Shown piece after piece: positions 25,552 through 33,622 of a stretch of DNA of 44,505 nt (the first letter of the stretch is position 1; each line of letters begins with the position of its first letter). The stretch is from the NCBI GenBank assembly GCA_959027945.1, contig CAUFRO010000016.1, positions 1 through 44,505 of the forward strand, in the 5' to 3' direction. Made by a program: the position numbers and the translations under genes. The notes below the pieces were generated by a model. That model made no database searches. It was not told the DNA's origin and worked only from the letters and a program-made list of their open reading frames with translations. The stretch comes from an uncultured Collinsella sp. Lineage in GTDB: Bacteria; Actinomycetota; Coriobacteriia; Coriobacteriales; Coriobacteriaceae.

Positions 25552-26736
25552 GTGGGCAAGGCTAAGGCTAAAGCGAAGAAAAAGACGACGGGGGCGCGGG
25601 CTAAGCGCGATCGTCGTCGGAAGCTTGCGACCGAGGCCCCCGCATCAGCCGAGGAGCTGCTGGCAAACGTGCCGGGACTCGACGCGCTGCAGGATGTTCC
25701 GGCGTTCGATGACCTGCCGGTCGATGAAGCTCAGCAGGCGGCATTTGACGACTTTTGCGCACATGCCGAGGAGCCCGAGCAGATGCAGCTTGGCGCCGTG
25801 GTGCGCTTGGATCGCGGGTTTCCGCTGGTGGCGACTGCCGATGACGCCTTCCGCGCCGAGCATGCCGTGGGGTTTGCCAAGTCGCGCGGCGAGGACGAGG
25901 TCCTGCTGCCTGCCGTGGGCGACCGTGTGGCGGTGCGCCGCGCTCCCGGGCACGATATGGGCGTGATTGAGTGCGTGCTGCCACGCCGTACGAGCTTTGA
26001 GCGTTGGCGCGGCCGTGCCCGTGGAGAGCGCCAGGTGCTCTGCTCCAACGTGGATAGCGTGCTAATCGTGCAGGCGCTCGGTGCCGGTGAGGTGCTGCTC
26101 GACCGCGTGGCGCGCTCGCTGGTGTTGGCGCTCGACTGCGATGCCGAGCCGGTGGTGGTGCTCACCAAAGCTGACCGCTGCGATGCCGAGGTGCTCGAGC
26201 GCGATCTGGACCGCGTGCGCCGCCTAGTGGGCCCGGACGTGCGCGTGATCGTGACGTCTTCTGCCGAGGGCCGCGGCCTGGACGAGGTCCGTGCCTGCGT
26301 GCCTGCCGGGAGCTGCGCCATGATTCTGGGCGAGTCGGGTGCCGGCAAGTCGACGCTGCTCAATGCACTGCTGGGCCACGATACGTTGGCGACCGGCGGT
26401 GTGCGCGAACGCGACGACCAGGGCCGTCACACTACCGTCGCGCGCGTGATGGTGGCGCTGCCGGGCGACGCCGGCGTGATCGCCGATGCCCCGGGCCTGC
26501 GCAGCCTACCGCTCGTGGGTCACGAGCGGGGTCTGGCGTGCGCCTTCCCCGAGATTGTCGAGGCATCGCACGCGTGCCGGTTTGGCGATTGCACGCATAC
26601 CCATGAGCCGGGCTGCGCCGTTCGCGAGGCCGAGGACGCCGGGCAGATCGACAGCCTGCGTCTGGAAACGTTCCAAAACCTGGCGTCATCCATGCGCGTG
26701 AGCGCTCAAATGCTCGATCCCGATGTCCATCTGTAA
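25552..26736 (+). CDS. rsgA: Ribosome small-subunit GTPase RsgA
   Basis: RsgA is a circularly permuted GTPase that acts late in 30S assembly. The 394-residue protein has an OB-fold region (~75-145), then G4 (VVLTKAD). G1 GESGAGKST is at 260-268 and G3 DAPGL follows, the permuted order typical of RsgA. The C-terminal zinc knuckle is present (CRFGDCTHTHEPGC). The GTG start follows GGGAGG at five-base spacing; the frame is open further upstream but lies within the terminator. A Lys/Ala/Arg-rich tail (first ~25 residues) precedes an acidic stretch and may help rRNA binding. Confidence 0.95.
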   Translation: MGKAKAKAKKKTTGARAKRDRRRKLATEAPASAEELLANVPGLDALQDVPAFDDLPVDEAQQAAFDDFCAHAEEPEQMQLGAVVRLDRGFPLVATADDAFRAEHAVGFAKSRGEDEVLLPAVGDRVAVRRAPGHDMGVIECVLPRRTSFERWRGRARGERQVLCSNVDSVLIVQALGAGEVLLDRVARSLVLALDCDAEPVVVLTKADRCDAEVLERDLDRVRRLVGPDVRVIVTSSAEGRGLDEVRACVPAGSCAMILGESGAGKSTLLNALLGHDTLATGGVRERDDQGRHTTVARVMVALPGDAGVIADAPGLRSLPLVGHERGLACAFPEIVEASHACRFGDCTHTHEPGCAVREAEDAGQIDSLRLETFQNLASSMRVSAQMLDPDVHL

Positions 26737-26753
26737 TTGATTTTTCCTATGAC

Positions 26754-26788
26754 AGCCGTCTCCCAACTGTTCGGGAGACGGCTTTTTT
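26754..26788 (+). terminator. rsgA terminator
   Basis: An 11-bp perfect stem AGCCGTCTCCC/GGGAGACGGCT (26754-26764/26773-26783) with an eight-base loop and a run of six T residues. Confidence 0.92.
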
Positions 26789-26826
26789 GCTGCGGAAAAG
26801 CCTCGAAACATGCAGTTTGCTGACGT

Positions 26827-26891
26827 GCTGACCAAAACCTTGCCACGAGCTTGACGGGCTGGTCAGCTTTTGGTCAGCGATTGGTTTGACA
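26827..26891 (+). promoter_or_regulatory. Candidate operator and -35 region of the Tad pilus operon
   Basis: GCTGACCAAAA (26827-26837) is an exact inverted repeat of TTTTGGTCAGC (26868-26878). A further GGTCAGC lies at 26861-26867, giving three copies of the same half-site. A consensus -35 TTGACA follows at 26886-26891, but no good -10 box is seen at normal spacing, so the promoter may need an activator. The operon start codon is about 100 bp downstream. Confidence 0.5.
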
Positions 26892-26988
26892 TCGAAAACC
26901 AAGATCGCGATTGCGCCGCTTTGCACTCTGACCACCCAGACAATGGTGGTACGGGCATTCGCCCGGCACTGCCATGAGAGGAGCGGCC

Positions 26989-27648
26989 GTGAACAAGAGC
27001 AAGCGCATCGCCATCAGTCTGGTCGCGGGCGTGCTCGCTGCTCTGCTCTGCATGGTTTACGGCTCGTCGATCCGCTCGCAAGCCGAACAGGTCCAGGCTG
27101 AGACCTTGGCCAAGTACGGTGGCGATCGCGTCGAGGTATGCGTCGCGGCGCGCGATATCGATGTGGGCGAGACCCTCGATGAGACCAATGTCATAACCCA
27201 GGAATGGCTGACGAGTTTGCTGCCGCGTGACGCGGCGACCGAGCTGCGCCAGGTACGCGGCGACGTGACGACTTCACGTATTCCCAAAAACGCCGTGATC
27301 TGCAATGTCTACACCAAGGCCGAGAGCCACAAGCTCGAGGTGCCTAAGGGCAAGGTCGCCGTTTCGGTGGCGGTCGATGCCGAGCACTCGGTCGGCGGTG
27401 CCACGGGCGTGGGCAGCTATGTGGACGTGTACGTGCAAAAAGATGGCGTAACCGATCGACTGTGCGGCGCGCACGTGATCGATACCAGTGAGAATTCCGG
27501 TGCCACGCGCGAGGGCAAGATCGAATGGGTGACGCTGGCGGCTGACCCCGAAGACGTCAAGGAACTGCTGGGAGCCTCGGGCAAGGGAACGGTCAGCTTG
27601 ACGATTCCCGCCACGGCGCGCGGCAAAAAGAGCGGAGGCGACGAGTGA
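26989..27648 (+). CDS. cpaB: Flp pilus assembly protein CpaB (SAF domain)
   Basis: The first gene of the Flp/Tad locus encodes 219 residues. An N-terminal membrane anchor (residues ~5-24) precedes a SAF-like domain (VEVCVAARDIDVGETLDETN) and the RcpC/CpaB region (KVAVSVAVDAEHSVGGATGVGSYVDV). CpaB is an extracytoplasmic, probably wall-facing assembly factor. I chose the GTG at 26989, which has GAGAGGAG five bases upstream, over the ATG five codons earlier. Its stop codon overlaps the start of the next gene. Confidence 0.88.
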   Translation: MNKSKRIAISLVAGVLAALLCMVYGSSIRSQAEQVQAETLAKYGGDRVEVCVAARDIDVGETLDETNVITQEWLTSLLPRDAATELRQVRGDVTTSRIPKNAVICNVYTKAESHKLEVPKGKVAVSVAVDAEHSVGGATGVGSYVDVYVQKDGVTDRLCGAHVIDTSENSGATREGKIEWVTLAADPEDVKELLGASGKGTVSLTIPATARGKKSGGDE

Positions 27649-29297
27649 TGAAGGCGATCTGGCTTGCGTGCTGCGCGTGCGGCGATTACGGGCTGTTGCA
27701 GCAGGAAGTCGAGGGCCGTGATGCGGGTGCACAGGTGCTTCGCGTGGGTGACCTGGACGGGCTGGTTTCCATGGCGCGGGCGTTTCCGTCGCGCCGCGGG
27801 GCTGCCATCATCGCGGCGTCTCTGTTTGATATCGAAGATGTGCGCAAGACTGTTGCGCGCCTGACGGCCGAAGGCCGCGTGAGTCGCGTGGTCGTGTTGA
27901 TAGAAGCGCTCGATCCGTCGGATATCGAGGGGCTGTTTCGCGCGGGGGCGACCGAGGTCATCGCTGCGCACAGTATATGCGGCAACGGGCGCGCGGGCGA
28001 GGGAGCGGTTGATTCCGATCGGCGCATGACGATTGAGCCCGATGCTTTTGTTGATAGGGAACCCGGGGCGCCTCGCGCTACAAGAGGCCCGCGTGTTGAT
28101 GATTATGGAAAAGCGGAAGCCGAGCATGGTCGGCGCCCCCGGAACCCCCTTGTATACGATGACGCTGGAGGGCCGGCACAGCATGCTGGCGACTCCCCGG
28201 CTGTAGATATGGGATACGTGCACGGCGTGAATCTGGCGGATGAACTCGACGAAGTTGAGGGCTTTGCCGGGTGCGGCGAGTTGTCGCTGATGCAGCATGA
28301 GCAGATTGCACAGAACGAGCCTGCCTTGCAGACCGAACAAGCTGCCATGCCGGCTTGGACGCAGCGTGTGGTTGCGGCGGGGGAGACGGGGACGCTGTCG
28401 CCGACGCCCGCCCCGCCGCCTCCGATGCCGCCGGCAGACGCTGCCGCTCCGCAGCATCGAGCTCCGGTCATCTGCGCCATTTCGGGTTCGGGCGGTTGCG
28501 GCAAGTCGACGATCGTTGCCACCATGGCACACACATCGTCGCTGTTGGGCTTGCGTGCCGCCGTGCTCGACCTGGACCTGATGTTTGGAAACCTTTACGA
28601 CTTGTTAGGCGTCGATGCTCCGCGCGATATGGCGGCACTTATCGAGCCGGCGGCGGCGGGCGCGCTCACCGAGCCGGATATCGTAGCCACATCGATGCGC
28701 GTGGCGCCAGGCGTTACGCTCTGGGGTCCCGTTGCGGCGCCCGAGCAAGCCGAGCTCATGGCACGTCCGGTGGAGCTACTGCTTGATGTTTTGCGTCGCG
28801 AATCCGACGTAGTCTTTATCGATACCTCGGTCTTTTGGGGCGACGCCGTGGCGGCTGCGGTGGCGGCGAGCGACCGCTGCCTGATCGTTGGCGATGCTGC
28901 GGTGTCGTCCGCGACATCGGCGTCGCGCGTCATTGAACTGGCAAGTCGAGTAGGTGTGCCGCGCACGCGCATGAGCGCCGTGTTCAACCGGTTCGGTGCG
29001 CGCGGGGCAGACGAGGACGTCGCCATGCGCTTTGAGATTGCCTGTGCGTTGAGCTCCAAGATTCGTATCGCCGATGGCGGGCAGGATCTCGCCGCGCTCA
29101 TGGCGTTTGGGCGCGCTGATGAGGCAGTGGGGCAGACCAGCGCTTTTGCGACCAGCGTGCGCGAGGCCACGCGCGAGATGCTCGTGGAACTGGGGTGCGC
29201 CGTCGGCCCTTGGAGCGATATGGTCGCCGACCGTGCAACGCGCACCGAACGCCCGCGTATCCGCCTTCCCTGGTCGCGCGAGGGTGATCAGCGATGA
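27648..29297 (+). CDS. TadZ/CpaE-like MinD-family ATPase
   Basis: TadZ-type ATPases place the pilus machinery at its cellular site. The 549-residue protein has an N-terminal receiver-like domain (~1-115) without clear phospho-acceptor residues. A ~130-residue Pro/Glu/Ala-rich linker follows. The MinD-like ATPase domain has SGSGGCGKST (Lys286) and VLDLDLMFGNLYDLLG. The ATG at 27648 overlaps the cpaB stop codon, and GGAGG lies nine bases upstream. The linker is longer and less ordered than I would expect. The start could also be GTG 27645. Confidence 0.85.
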   Translation: MKAIWLACCACGDYGLLQQEVEGRDAGAQVLRVGDLDGLVSMARAFPSRRGAAIIAASLFDIEDVRKTVARLTAEGRVSRVVVLIEALDPSDIEGLFRAGATEVIAAHSICGNGRAGEGAVDSDRRMTIEPDAFVDREPGAPRATRGPRVDDYGKAEAEHGRRPRNPLVYDDAGGPAQHAGDSPAVDMGYVHGVNLADELDEVEGFAGCGELSLMQHEQIAQNEPALQTEQAAMPAWTQRVVAAGETGTLSPTPAPPPPMPPADAAAPQHRAPVICAISGSGGCGKSTIVATMAHTSSLLGLRAAVLDLDLMFGNLYDLLGVDAPRDMAALIEPAAAGALTEPDIVATSMRVAPGVTLWGPVAAPEQAELMARPVELLLDVLRRESDVVFIDTSVFWGDAVAAAVAASDRCLIVGDAAVSSATSASRVIELASRVGVPRTRMSAVFNRFGARGADEDVAMRFEIACALSSKIRIADGGQDLAALMAFGRADEAVGQTSAFATSVREATREMLVELGCAVGPWSDMVADRATRTERPRIRLPWSREGDQR

Positions 29298-30622
29298 GCC
29301 TGCAAACGAGGATTAAGGCTGCCGGCGCTGCAGCGGGGGCAGCGCCTGTAGATGCGGGGCGTCGCCGCGCGGTGAAACGACGCACCAAGTGCGCCGTGAT
29401 GGACCGCATGGGTTACGACGAAGTGGCGCGTATCAGCGCCTATATCGACCCGGCACTTGCCCGCTCGGAATTGCGTCCCGCGGTGGAGGCGGCGCTCAAT
29501 GTTGAGGAACCGACCGATCTCGCGACGACCGAGCGCGAGACCATCATCGACGAGATTTTGGATGACGTAGTGGGCCTGGGGCCGTTGCAGCCGCTCATCG
29601 AGGACGACACCGTTACCGAGATCATGATCAACGGCTGCCGCTCGGCTTTCTTTGAACGCGGCGGCGTCTTGCACCCCATCGAGCATGCGTTTGAGGATGA
29701 TGAACAGATCCGTGTGCTTATCGACCGCATCATCTCGCCACTTGGCCGCCGTATCGACGAGCGCAGCCCCATCGTCAACGCCCGCCTCAAAACGGGCTAT
29801 CGCGTCAACGCGGTGATTCCGCCTGTGGCGATTGACGGACCGATTCTCACCATCCGAAAGTTCTCGGACCGCATCTGCTCGCTGGACGAGCTTGTGGGGC
29901 TGGGGTCGCTGCCGCTTTGGTATGCGCAGCTGTTGTCGTGCGCGGTGTCGCTGCGACAGGACCTGGCGGTTGCGGGAGGCACGGGATCTGGTAAGACCAC
30001 CCTGCTCAACGCGTTGTCATGTGAGATTTCCACCGGCGAGCGCATCGTGACGATCGAGGACTCTGCCGAGCTCAAGTTTGCGCATCATCCGCACGTGGTG
30101 CGTCTAGAGGCGCGCGAGGCTTCAATTGAGGGCGAGGGCGCGGTGACGATCCGCGACCTGGTGACCAATGCCCTGCGCATGCGCCCCGACCGCATCGTGG
30201 TGGGCGAGGTGCGCGGTGCCGAGTGCTGCGACATGTTGCAGGCCATGAACACGGGCCACGACGGGTCGCTCACCACGCTTCATGCGGGTTCCGAGCAGGA
30301 GACCGTGGTGCGTCTGACGTTGCTTGCACGTTATGGCATCGATCTGCCGAGCGAGCTCATCGAAGAGCAGATTGCCATGGCGCTCGACGGCATCGTGATG
30401 TCCGAGCGCCACGCCGATGGCAGGCGCTTCGTCTCCTCGTATTCGGGGGTGCGTCGCGCCGCGTCGGGCGGCGTAGAGCTCGAGCGCTATGTGACTTTCG
30501 ATGCCGCCGAGCGCACCTGGACGCTTGACCGCGAGCCGCCGTTTATCGCAGAAGGCCTGCGGTCGGGGACGCTCACACAAGAGGAGGTGGACGAATGGAG
30601 GTCGCTGTGCCCCTCGTCGTAG
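29294..30622 (+). CDS. tadA: Flp pilus assembly ATPase TadA/CpaF
   Basis: This hexameric secretion ATPase drives pilin polymerisation at the inner face of the membrane. It has 442 residues. An N-terminal helical domain (LGPLQPLIEDDTVTEIMING) is followed by Walker A GGTGSGKT at 228-235. The Asp box (IVTIEDSAELKF), Walker B (RPDRIVVGEVRGAE) and the His box (GHDGSLTTLHAGS) are all intact. The ATGA overlap with the preceding gene indicates translational coupling. Confidence 0.95.
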   Translation: MSLQTRIKAAGAAAGAAPVDAGRRRAVKRRTKCAVMDRMGYDEVARISAYIDPALARSELRPAVEAALNVEEPTDLATTERETIIDEILDDVVGLGPLQPLIEDDTVTEIMINGCRSAFFERGGVLHPIEHAFEDDEQIRVLIDRIISPLGRRIDERSPIVNARLKTGYRVNAVIPPVAIDGPILTIRKFSDRICSLDELVGLGSLPLWYAQLLSCAVSLRQDLAVAGGTGSGKTTLLNALSCEISTGERIVTIEDSAELKFAHHPHVVRLEAREASIEGEGAVTIRDLVTNALRMRPDRIVVGEVRGAECCDMLQAMNTGHDGSLTTLHAGSEQETVVRLTLLARYGIDLPSELIEEQIAMALDGIVMSERHADGRRFVSSYSGVRRAASGGVELERYVTFDAAERTWTLDREPPFIAEGLRSGTLTQEEVDEWRSLCPSS

Positions 30623-31521
30623 GGGGTTTGGCAGGGTTTTCTGTCGCGACGGCGTGCGGGGCGGAACCTCGTGTGCCGCAGGTGCCGCCGGCGGAGCTGG
30701 CGCGTCAGGCGTTCGAGACGGTGGCAGAGAAGCTGCCGCGTGAGTTGGTGGAAAACGATCTGCTGAAAAAGATTGCCCGTTCGTGGGCATCGCTGGCTCC
30801 GGCGCGTCGCCTTGGCCTCGTGATCGAAGATGCTTCGGGGCGTTTGGCGTTTCTGCTGCTATCGAGCGGTGTCTGCTGCGTTTTGCTAACGATGGTGTCG
30901 TTATCGCCCCTCGGGTTTGCCTTGGGACTTGTTGCTCCGATTGCCGCTGGCGCCGCTCGGGATGGCTTTGAGAGCCGGCGCGAGCAACACGATGCAGAAG
31001 AGGCCATGCCCGAGGCGTTTACCGCACTTTCCATGTCGCTTGCCTCTGGACATTCGCTGGCCCAGGGCATGCGCTTTGTGGGCGCTCATGCGCAAGAACC
31101 GGTGCATACCGAGTTTTTGCGGGTAGCGGCGGCGATCGATTGCGGCATCTCGGCGACCGACGCGCTCGATGACTTGCTCGTGCGCATCGACGCCCCCGGC
31201 CTTTCGCTTGTGACCTTGGCGCTTAAGGTGTCTCAGCGCACCGGTGCTCCGCTTGCCGACTTACTGTCCGAGGCGTCGAGCATGGTGGGGGAGCGCATTG
31301 AGCTCAAGCGCCGCCTGGATGTTAAGACGTCGCAGGCTCGCATGTCTGCGCATATGGTCGCGGCGATGCCGACGGGCATGTGCGCGGTGTTGGCGCTGCT
31401 TTCGGCAGATTTTCGTCGCGGTCTTGCGACGCCTGCCGGCGCGGGCGCTGTGGTGCTGGGTCTTGCCCTCAACGCCGTTGCCCTGGTGGTTATCCGGCGC
31501 ATTATGCGGGTGGAGCTATGA
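30595..31521 (+). CDS. tadB: TadB-like type II secretion F-domain membrane protein
   Basis: One of the two platform proteins on which TadA works. It has 308 residues. A membrane-prone N-terminus and two central hydrophobic helices (~80-120) precede the GspF/T2SSF domain (EAMPEAFTALSMSLASGHSL) and two C-terminal helices. The ATG follows AGAGGAGG and lies 28 bp inside the end of tadA. Confidence 0.88.
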   Translation: MEVAVPLVVGGLAGFSVATACGAEPRVPQVPPAELARQAFETVAEKLPRELVENDLLKKIARSWASLAPARRLGLVIEDASGRLAFLLLSSGVCCVLLTMVSLSPLGFALGLVAPIAAGAARDGFESRREQHDAEEAMPEAFTALSMSLASGHSLAQGMRFVGAHAQEPVHTEFLRVAAAIDCGISATDALDDLLVRIDAPGLSLVTLALKVSQRTGAPLADLLSEASSMVGERIELKRRLDVKTSQARMSAHMVAAMPTGMCAVLALLSADFRRGLATPAGAGAVVLGLALNAVALVVIRRIMRVEL

Positions 31522-32159
31522 GCGCCCCGGTTGCAGTTGCGGCTTGCCTGTGCGCTCTGAGTGTATTTGTCGCGACGGGTTTGGATCGGGCGGATGCACG
31601 CAAGATCGCAGAGGTCTGCAAGCGCGAGGCGGTGCTGGTCGCTGCCGCGGGTCGCTCGGTGGTCGATGCTCTGGCCGCGCGAGTGAAGGGCGCGGTTGGA
31701 GCGGGCGGCCCGGCGCGAGTGTCGCTCGGCGAAGTGTCCGAGATGATCGATGTTGTGCGCTTGGGTCTTTCGGCCGGTCTTTCGTTTGATGCGGCGCTTG
31801 AGATTTTCTGCGCCAACCGCCGGTCAGTGCTGGCTCTTCGACTTGAGCGGGCCTGCATGGCGTGGCAGGTGGGCGTGGGTACACGCGAGGACGAGTTGTT
31901 GGCCGCCGCGCGCGATCTGGACGTGCGAGCGCTCGAGACCTTTGCCATCACGGTGGGGCAGGCGCTCGCCCTGGGTGCCCCACTTGCCGAGACGCTGGCC
32001 GCTCAAAGTCGCGAGATCCGTGCGGCTCATCGCGCCGCGGTCGAGCGTGAGATCGAGCGTGCGCCCGTCAAGCTGCTGATTCCCACCGGCACGCTCATCT
32101 TGCCGGCGTTGCTTCTGTCCATATTGGGCCCGCTGCTGGGAGCAGGCGGGATGATGTAG
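31518..32159 (+). CDS. tadC: TadC-like type II secretion F-domain membrane protein
   Basis: The second platform protein, 213 residues. It has an N-terminal helix (4-21) and a T2SSF domain with VSEMIDVVRLGLSAGLSFD and EIERAPVKLLIPTGTLILP before a last helix. It is shorter than proteobacterial TadC, as in other actinobacterial loci. The ATG at 31518 overlaps the tadB stop codon, with GGTGGAG upstream; a longer frame upstream lies inside tadB and is not used. Confidence 0.87.
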   Translation: MSAPVAVAACLCALSVFVATGLDRADARKIAEVCKREAVLVAAAGRSVVDALAARVKGAVGAGGPARVSLGEVSEMIDVVRLGLSAGLSFDAALEIFCANRRSVLALRLERACMAWQVGVGTREDELLAAARDLDVRALETFAITVGQALALGAPLAETLAAQSREIRAAHRAAVEREIERAPVKLLIPTGTLILPALLLSILGPLLGAGGMM

Positions 32160-32169
32160 GGAGGAATAC

Positions 32170-32403
32170 ATGAACACGATGACTGACGCTGCTGGCAAGG
32201 TCCAGGGCTGGGCGTTTTGCCGGGCGGCACATGTTCGTCAGCGCGCCAAGGAGCTACTGCAGGAGGAGAGTGCACAGGGTACCACCGAGTATGCCATCTT
32301 GGTCGGCGTGCTCGTGGTGATCGCGATTATCGCCATCGTCGCATTTAAGGGCAAGGTCCAAGATCTATGGAACGCTATCAGCGAGGGCATCAACAGCCTG
32401 TAG
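32170..32403 (+). CDS. flp: Flp-type pilin
   Basis: The probable major pilus subunit, 77 residues. A charged leader of about 36 residues ends in EESAQG. TTEYAILVGVLVVIAIIAI follows, which is the class III (type IVb) prepilin pattern, with processing expected after the Gly. The C-terminal tail is short and mostly amphipathic. GGAGG lies before the ATG. The leader is longer than usual. No prepilin peptidase (TadV/FppA) is encoded in this window, so it must be elsewhere. Confidence 0.92.
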   Translation: MNTMTDAAGKVQGWAFCRAAHVRQRAKELLQEESAQGTTEYAILVGVLVVIAIIAIVAFKGKVQDLWNAISEGINSL

Positions 32404-32930
32404 AGGGCGAGCGCCCCATCGGGGTGCTGCTGGTGTTTGCTTGCCTGACCGTGGCGATAGCGGCGGTGCTTTGGGGGCTTAACGCCGCGCGGCAGCAGCG
32501 TCCTGGGGCCGCCTTCGATTCGGGCTCAGATTCGGCGGTGGCGTCTCAAAAAGATGAGATGCGAGATGCGGACGATTCGGATGTCGCTGTCACGGCGCAA
32601 ACCTTTCTGCGGACGCTCGACAAGCGGTCTGGCACTGCGACGGATTCGCCTGGGGACAACGCGATTACGGTCCGGCTTGCATGGTCTGAGGACCGACCGA
32701 TGACCGAGGCAGCGGCGGATATGTTACGCGCCTACCGCGAGGTGCCAACGGCCCAGCTCGCCCTGAGCGGCTATCTTGATATTAAGGGCAACGTATGGGG
32801 CGCCATCGTGCGCGATGGGCGCGGCTGGGTCGATATGGTGACGGTTGCCGCGGATGCCGGCGATGCCTCGTGCCGCCTGCGCGTGATCCGCCTGAGCCCG
32901 CAGGCATCGAACTCAAAGGAGGGGTCGTGA
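32367..32930 (+). CDS. Membrane-anchored protein of the Tad locus (unknown)
   Basis: The 187-residue protein has one N-terminal transmembrane segment (~18-40). The extracytoplasmic part that follows is low-complexity and Asp/Ser-rich at first (~45-85), then compact. I do not recognise the family. It could be a SAF/RcpC-like or pilin-accessory protein. The ATG overlaps the end of flp by 37 bp in another frame, which suggests coupled translation. Frame and codon use are consistent with a real gene. Confidence 0.7.
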   Translation: MERYQRGHQQPVEGERPIGVLLVFACLTVAIAAVLWGLNAARQQRPGAAFDSGSDSAVASQKDEMRDADDSDVAVTAQTFLRTLDKRSGTATDSPGDNAITVRLAWSEDRPMTEAAADMLRAYREVPTAQLALSGYLDIKGNVWGAIVRDGRGWVDMVTVAADAGDASCRLRVIRLSPQASNSKEGS

Positions 32931-32931
32931 A

Positions 32932-33150
32932 ATGCATGACGTCCTGCGCGAGGAATCTGCCCAAGCGACTGTGGAATACGCCATCGTCACGGTGGCGCTG
33001 TTATCGATCGTGCTGGCGATTGTGGGACTTTGGCGTGCTGGCACCGATGGACGCTTGGCGGCGCTGGTTGAGCGGGCGGCATCCCATGGCGTTGCCTCGA
33101 CGTCGGTTATCGACGCCGCTGCGGGCGCTAAGGACATCGCGTTGTATTGA
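32932..33150 (+). CDS. Second Flp/TadE-like pilin protein
   Basis: The 72-residue protein has a short leader ending in REESAQ, then ATVEYAIVTVALLSIVLAIVG and an Ala-rich tail. This is a class III prepilin or TadE-type N-terminus with the conserved Glu five residues into the mature part. It is probably a minor pilin. AAAGGAGG lies upstream. Its 3' end overlaps the next gene. Confidence 0.82.
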   Translation: MHDVLREESAQATVEYAIVTVALLSIVLAIVGLWRAGTDGRLAALVERAASHGVASTSVIDAAAGAKDIALY

Positions 33151-33622
33151 TATCGCGCGCGAGGACTGGGCGCAGTCTACGGTCGAGGCCGCTTTTTTGC
33201 TGCCGACGTTTCTGACGCTCATCCTTCTCGCACTGCAACCGGTGTGCCTGCTTTATACGCGCGCGGTCATGGAGTCTGCCGCCGCCGAGACCGCGCGGCT
33301 CATGATCACGACGACGGCGGAGGACGACGATCTTAAGGAGTTCACCCGCCGCCGGCTTGCCGCAGTGCCCAACGTTTCGATCTTTCATGCCGGCGGGCCG
33401 TTGTCGTGGGATATTGAGCTTAGCCGGGCCGATGCGGGTGGCGTCTCGTCCGTGTCCGTTTCCGGCGAGGTCAAGCCGTTGCCTGTGATCGGTGCGTTTG
33501 CGCAGGCTATGGGTGGTACCGCCGAGGGTGGCTACGTTGAGCTCAAGGTCGATGTCTCGTATCAATCACGTCCCGAATGGCTGGAGGGAGATTATGATTC
33601 GTGGATTGCTGCATGGGATTAA
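33089..33622 (+). CDS. tadE: TadE-like minor pilin protein
   Basis: The 177-residue protein has the TadE-type motif WAQSTVEAAFLLPTFLTLILL at ~30-50, then TRAVMESAAAETARLM (conserved TadE helix) and a beta-rich tail. It is probably a pseudopilin processed by the prepilin peptidase. The start is uncertain. ATG 33089 has only a poor GGGCGGC site and lies inside the previous gene; the codons before the conserved domain offer no better start. The 3' end overlaps the following ATG. Confidence 0.8.
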   Translation, partial: ALPRRRLSTPLRALRTSRCIDIAREDWAQSTVEAAFLLPTFLTLILLALQPVCLLYTRAVMESAAAETARLMITTTAEDDDLKEFTRRRLAAVPNVSIFHAGGPLSWDIELSRADAGGVSSVSVSGEVKPLPVIGAFAQAMGGTAEGGYVELKVDVSYQSRPEWLEGDYDSWIAAWD

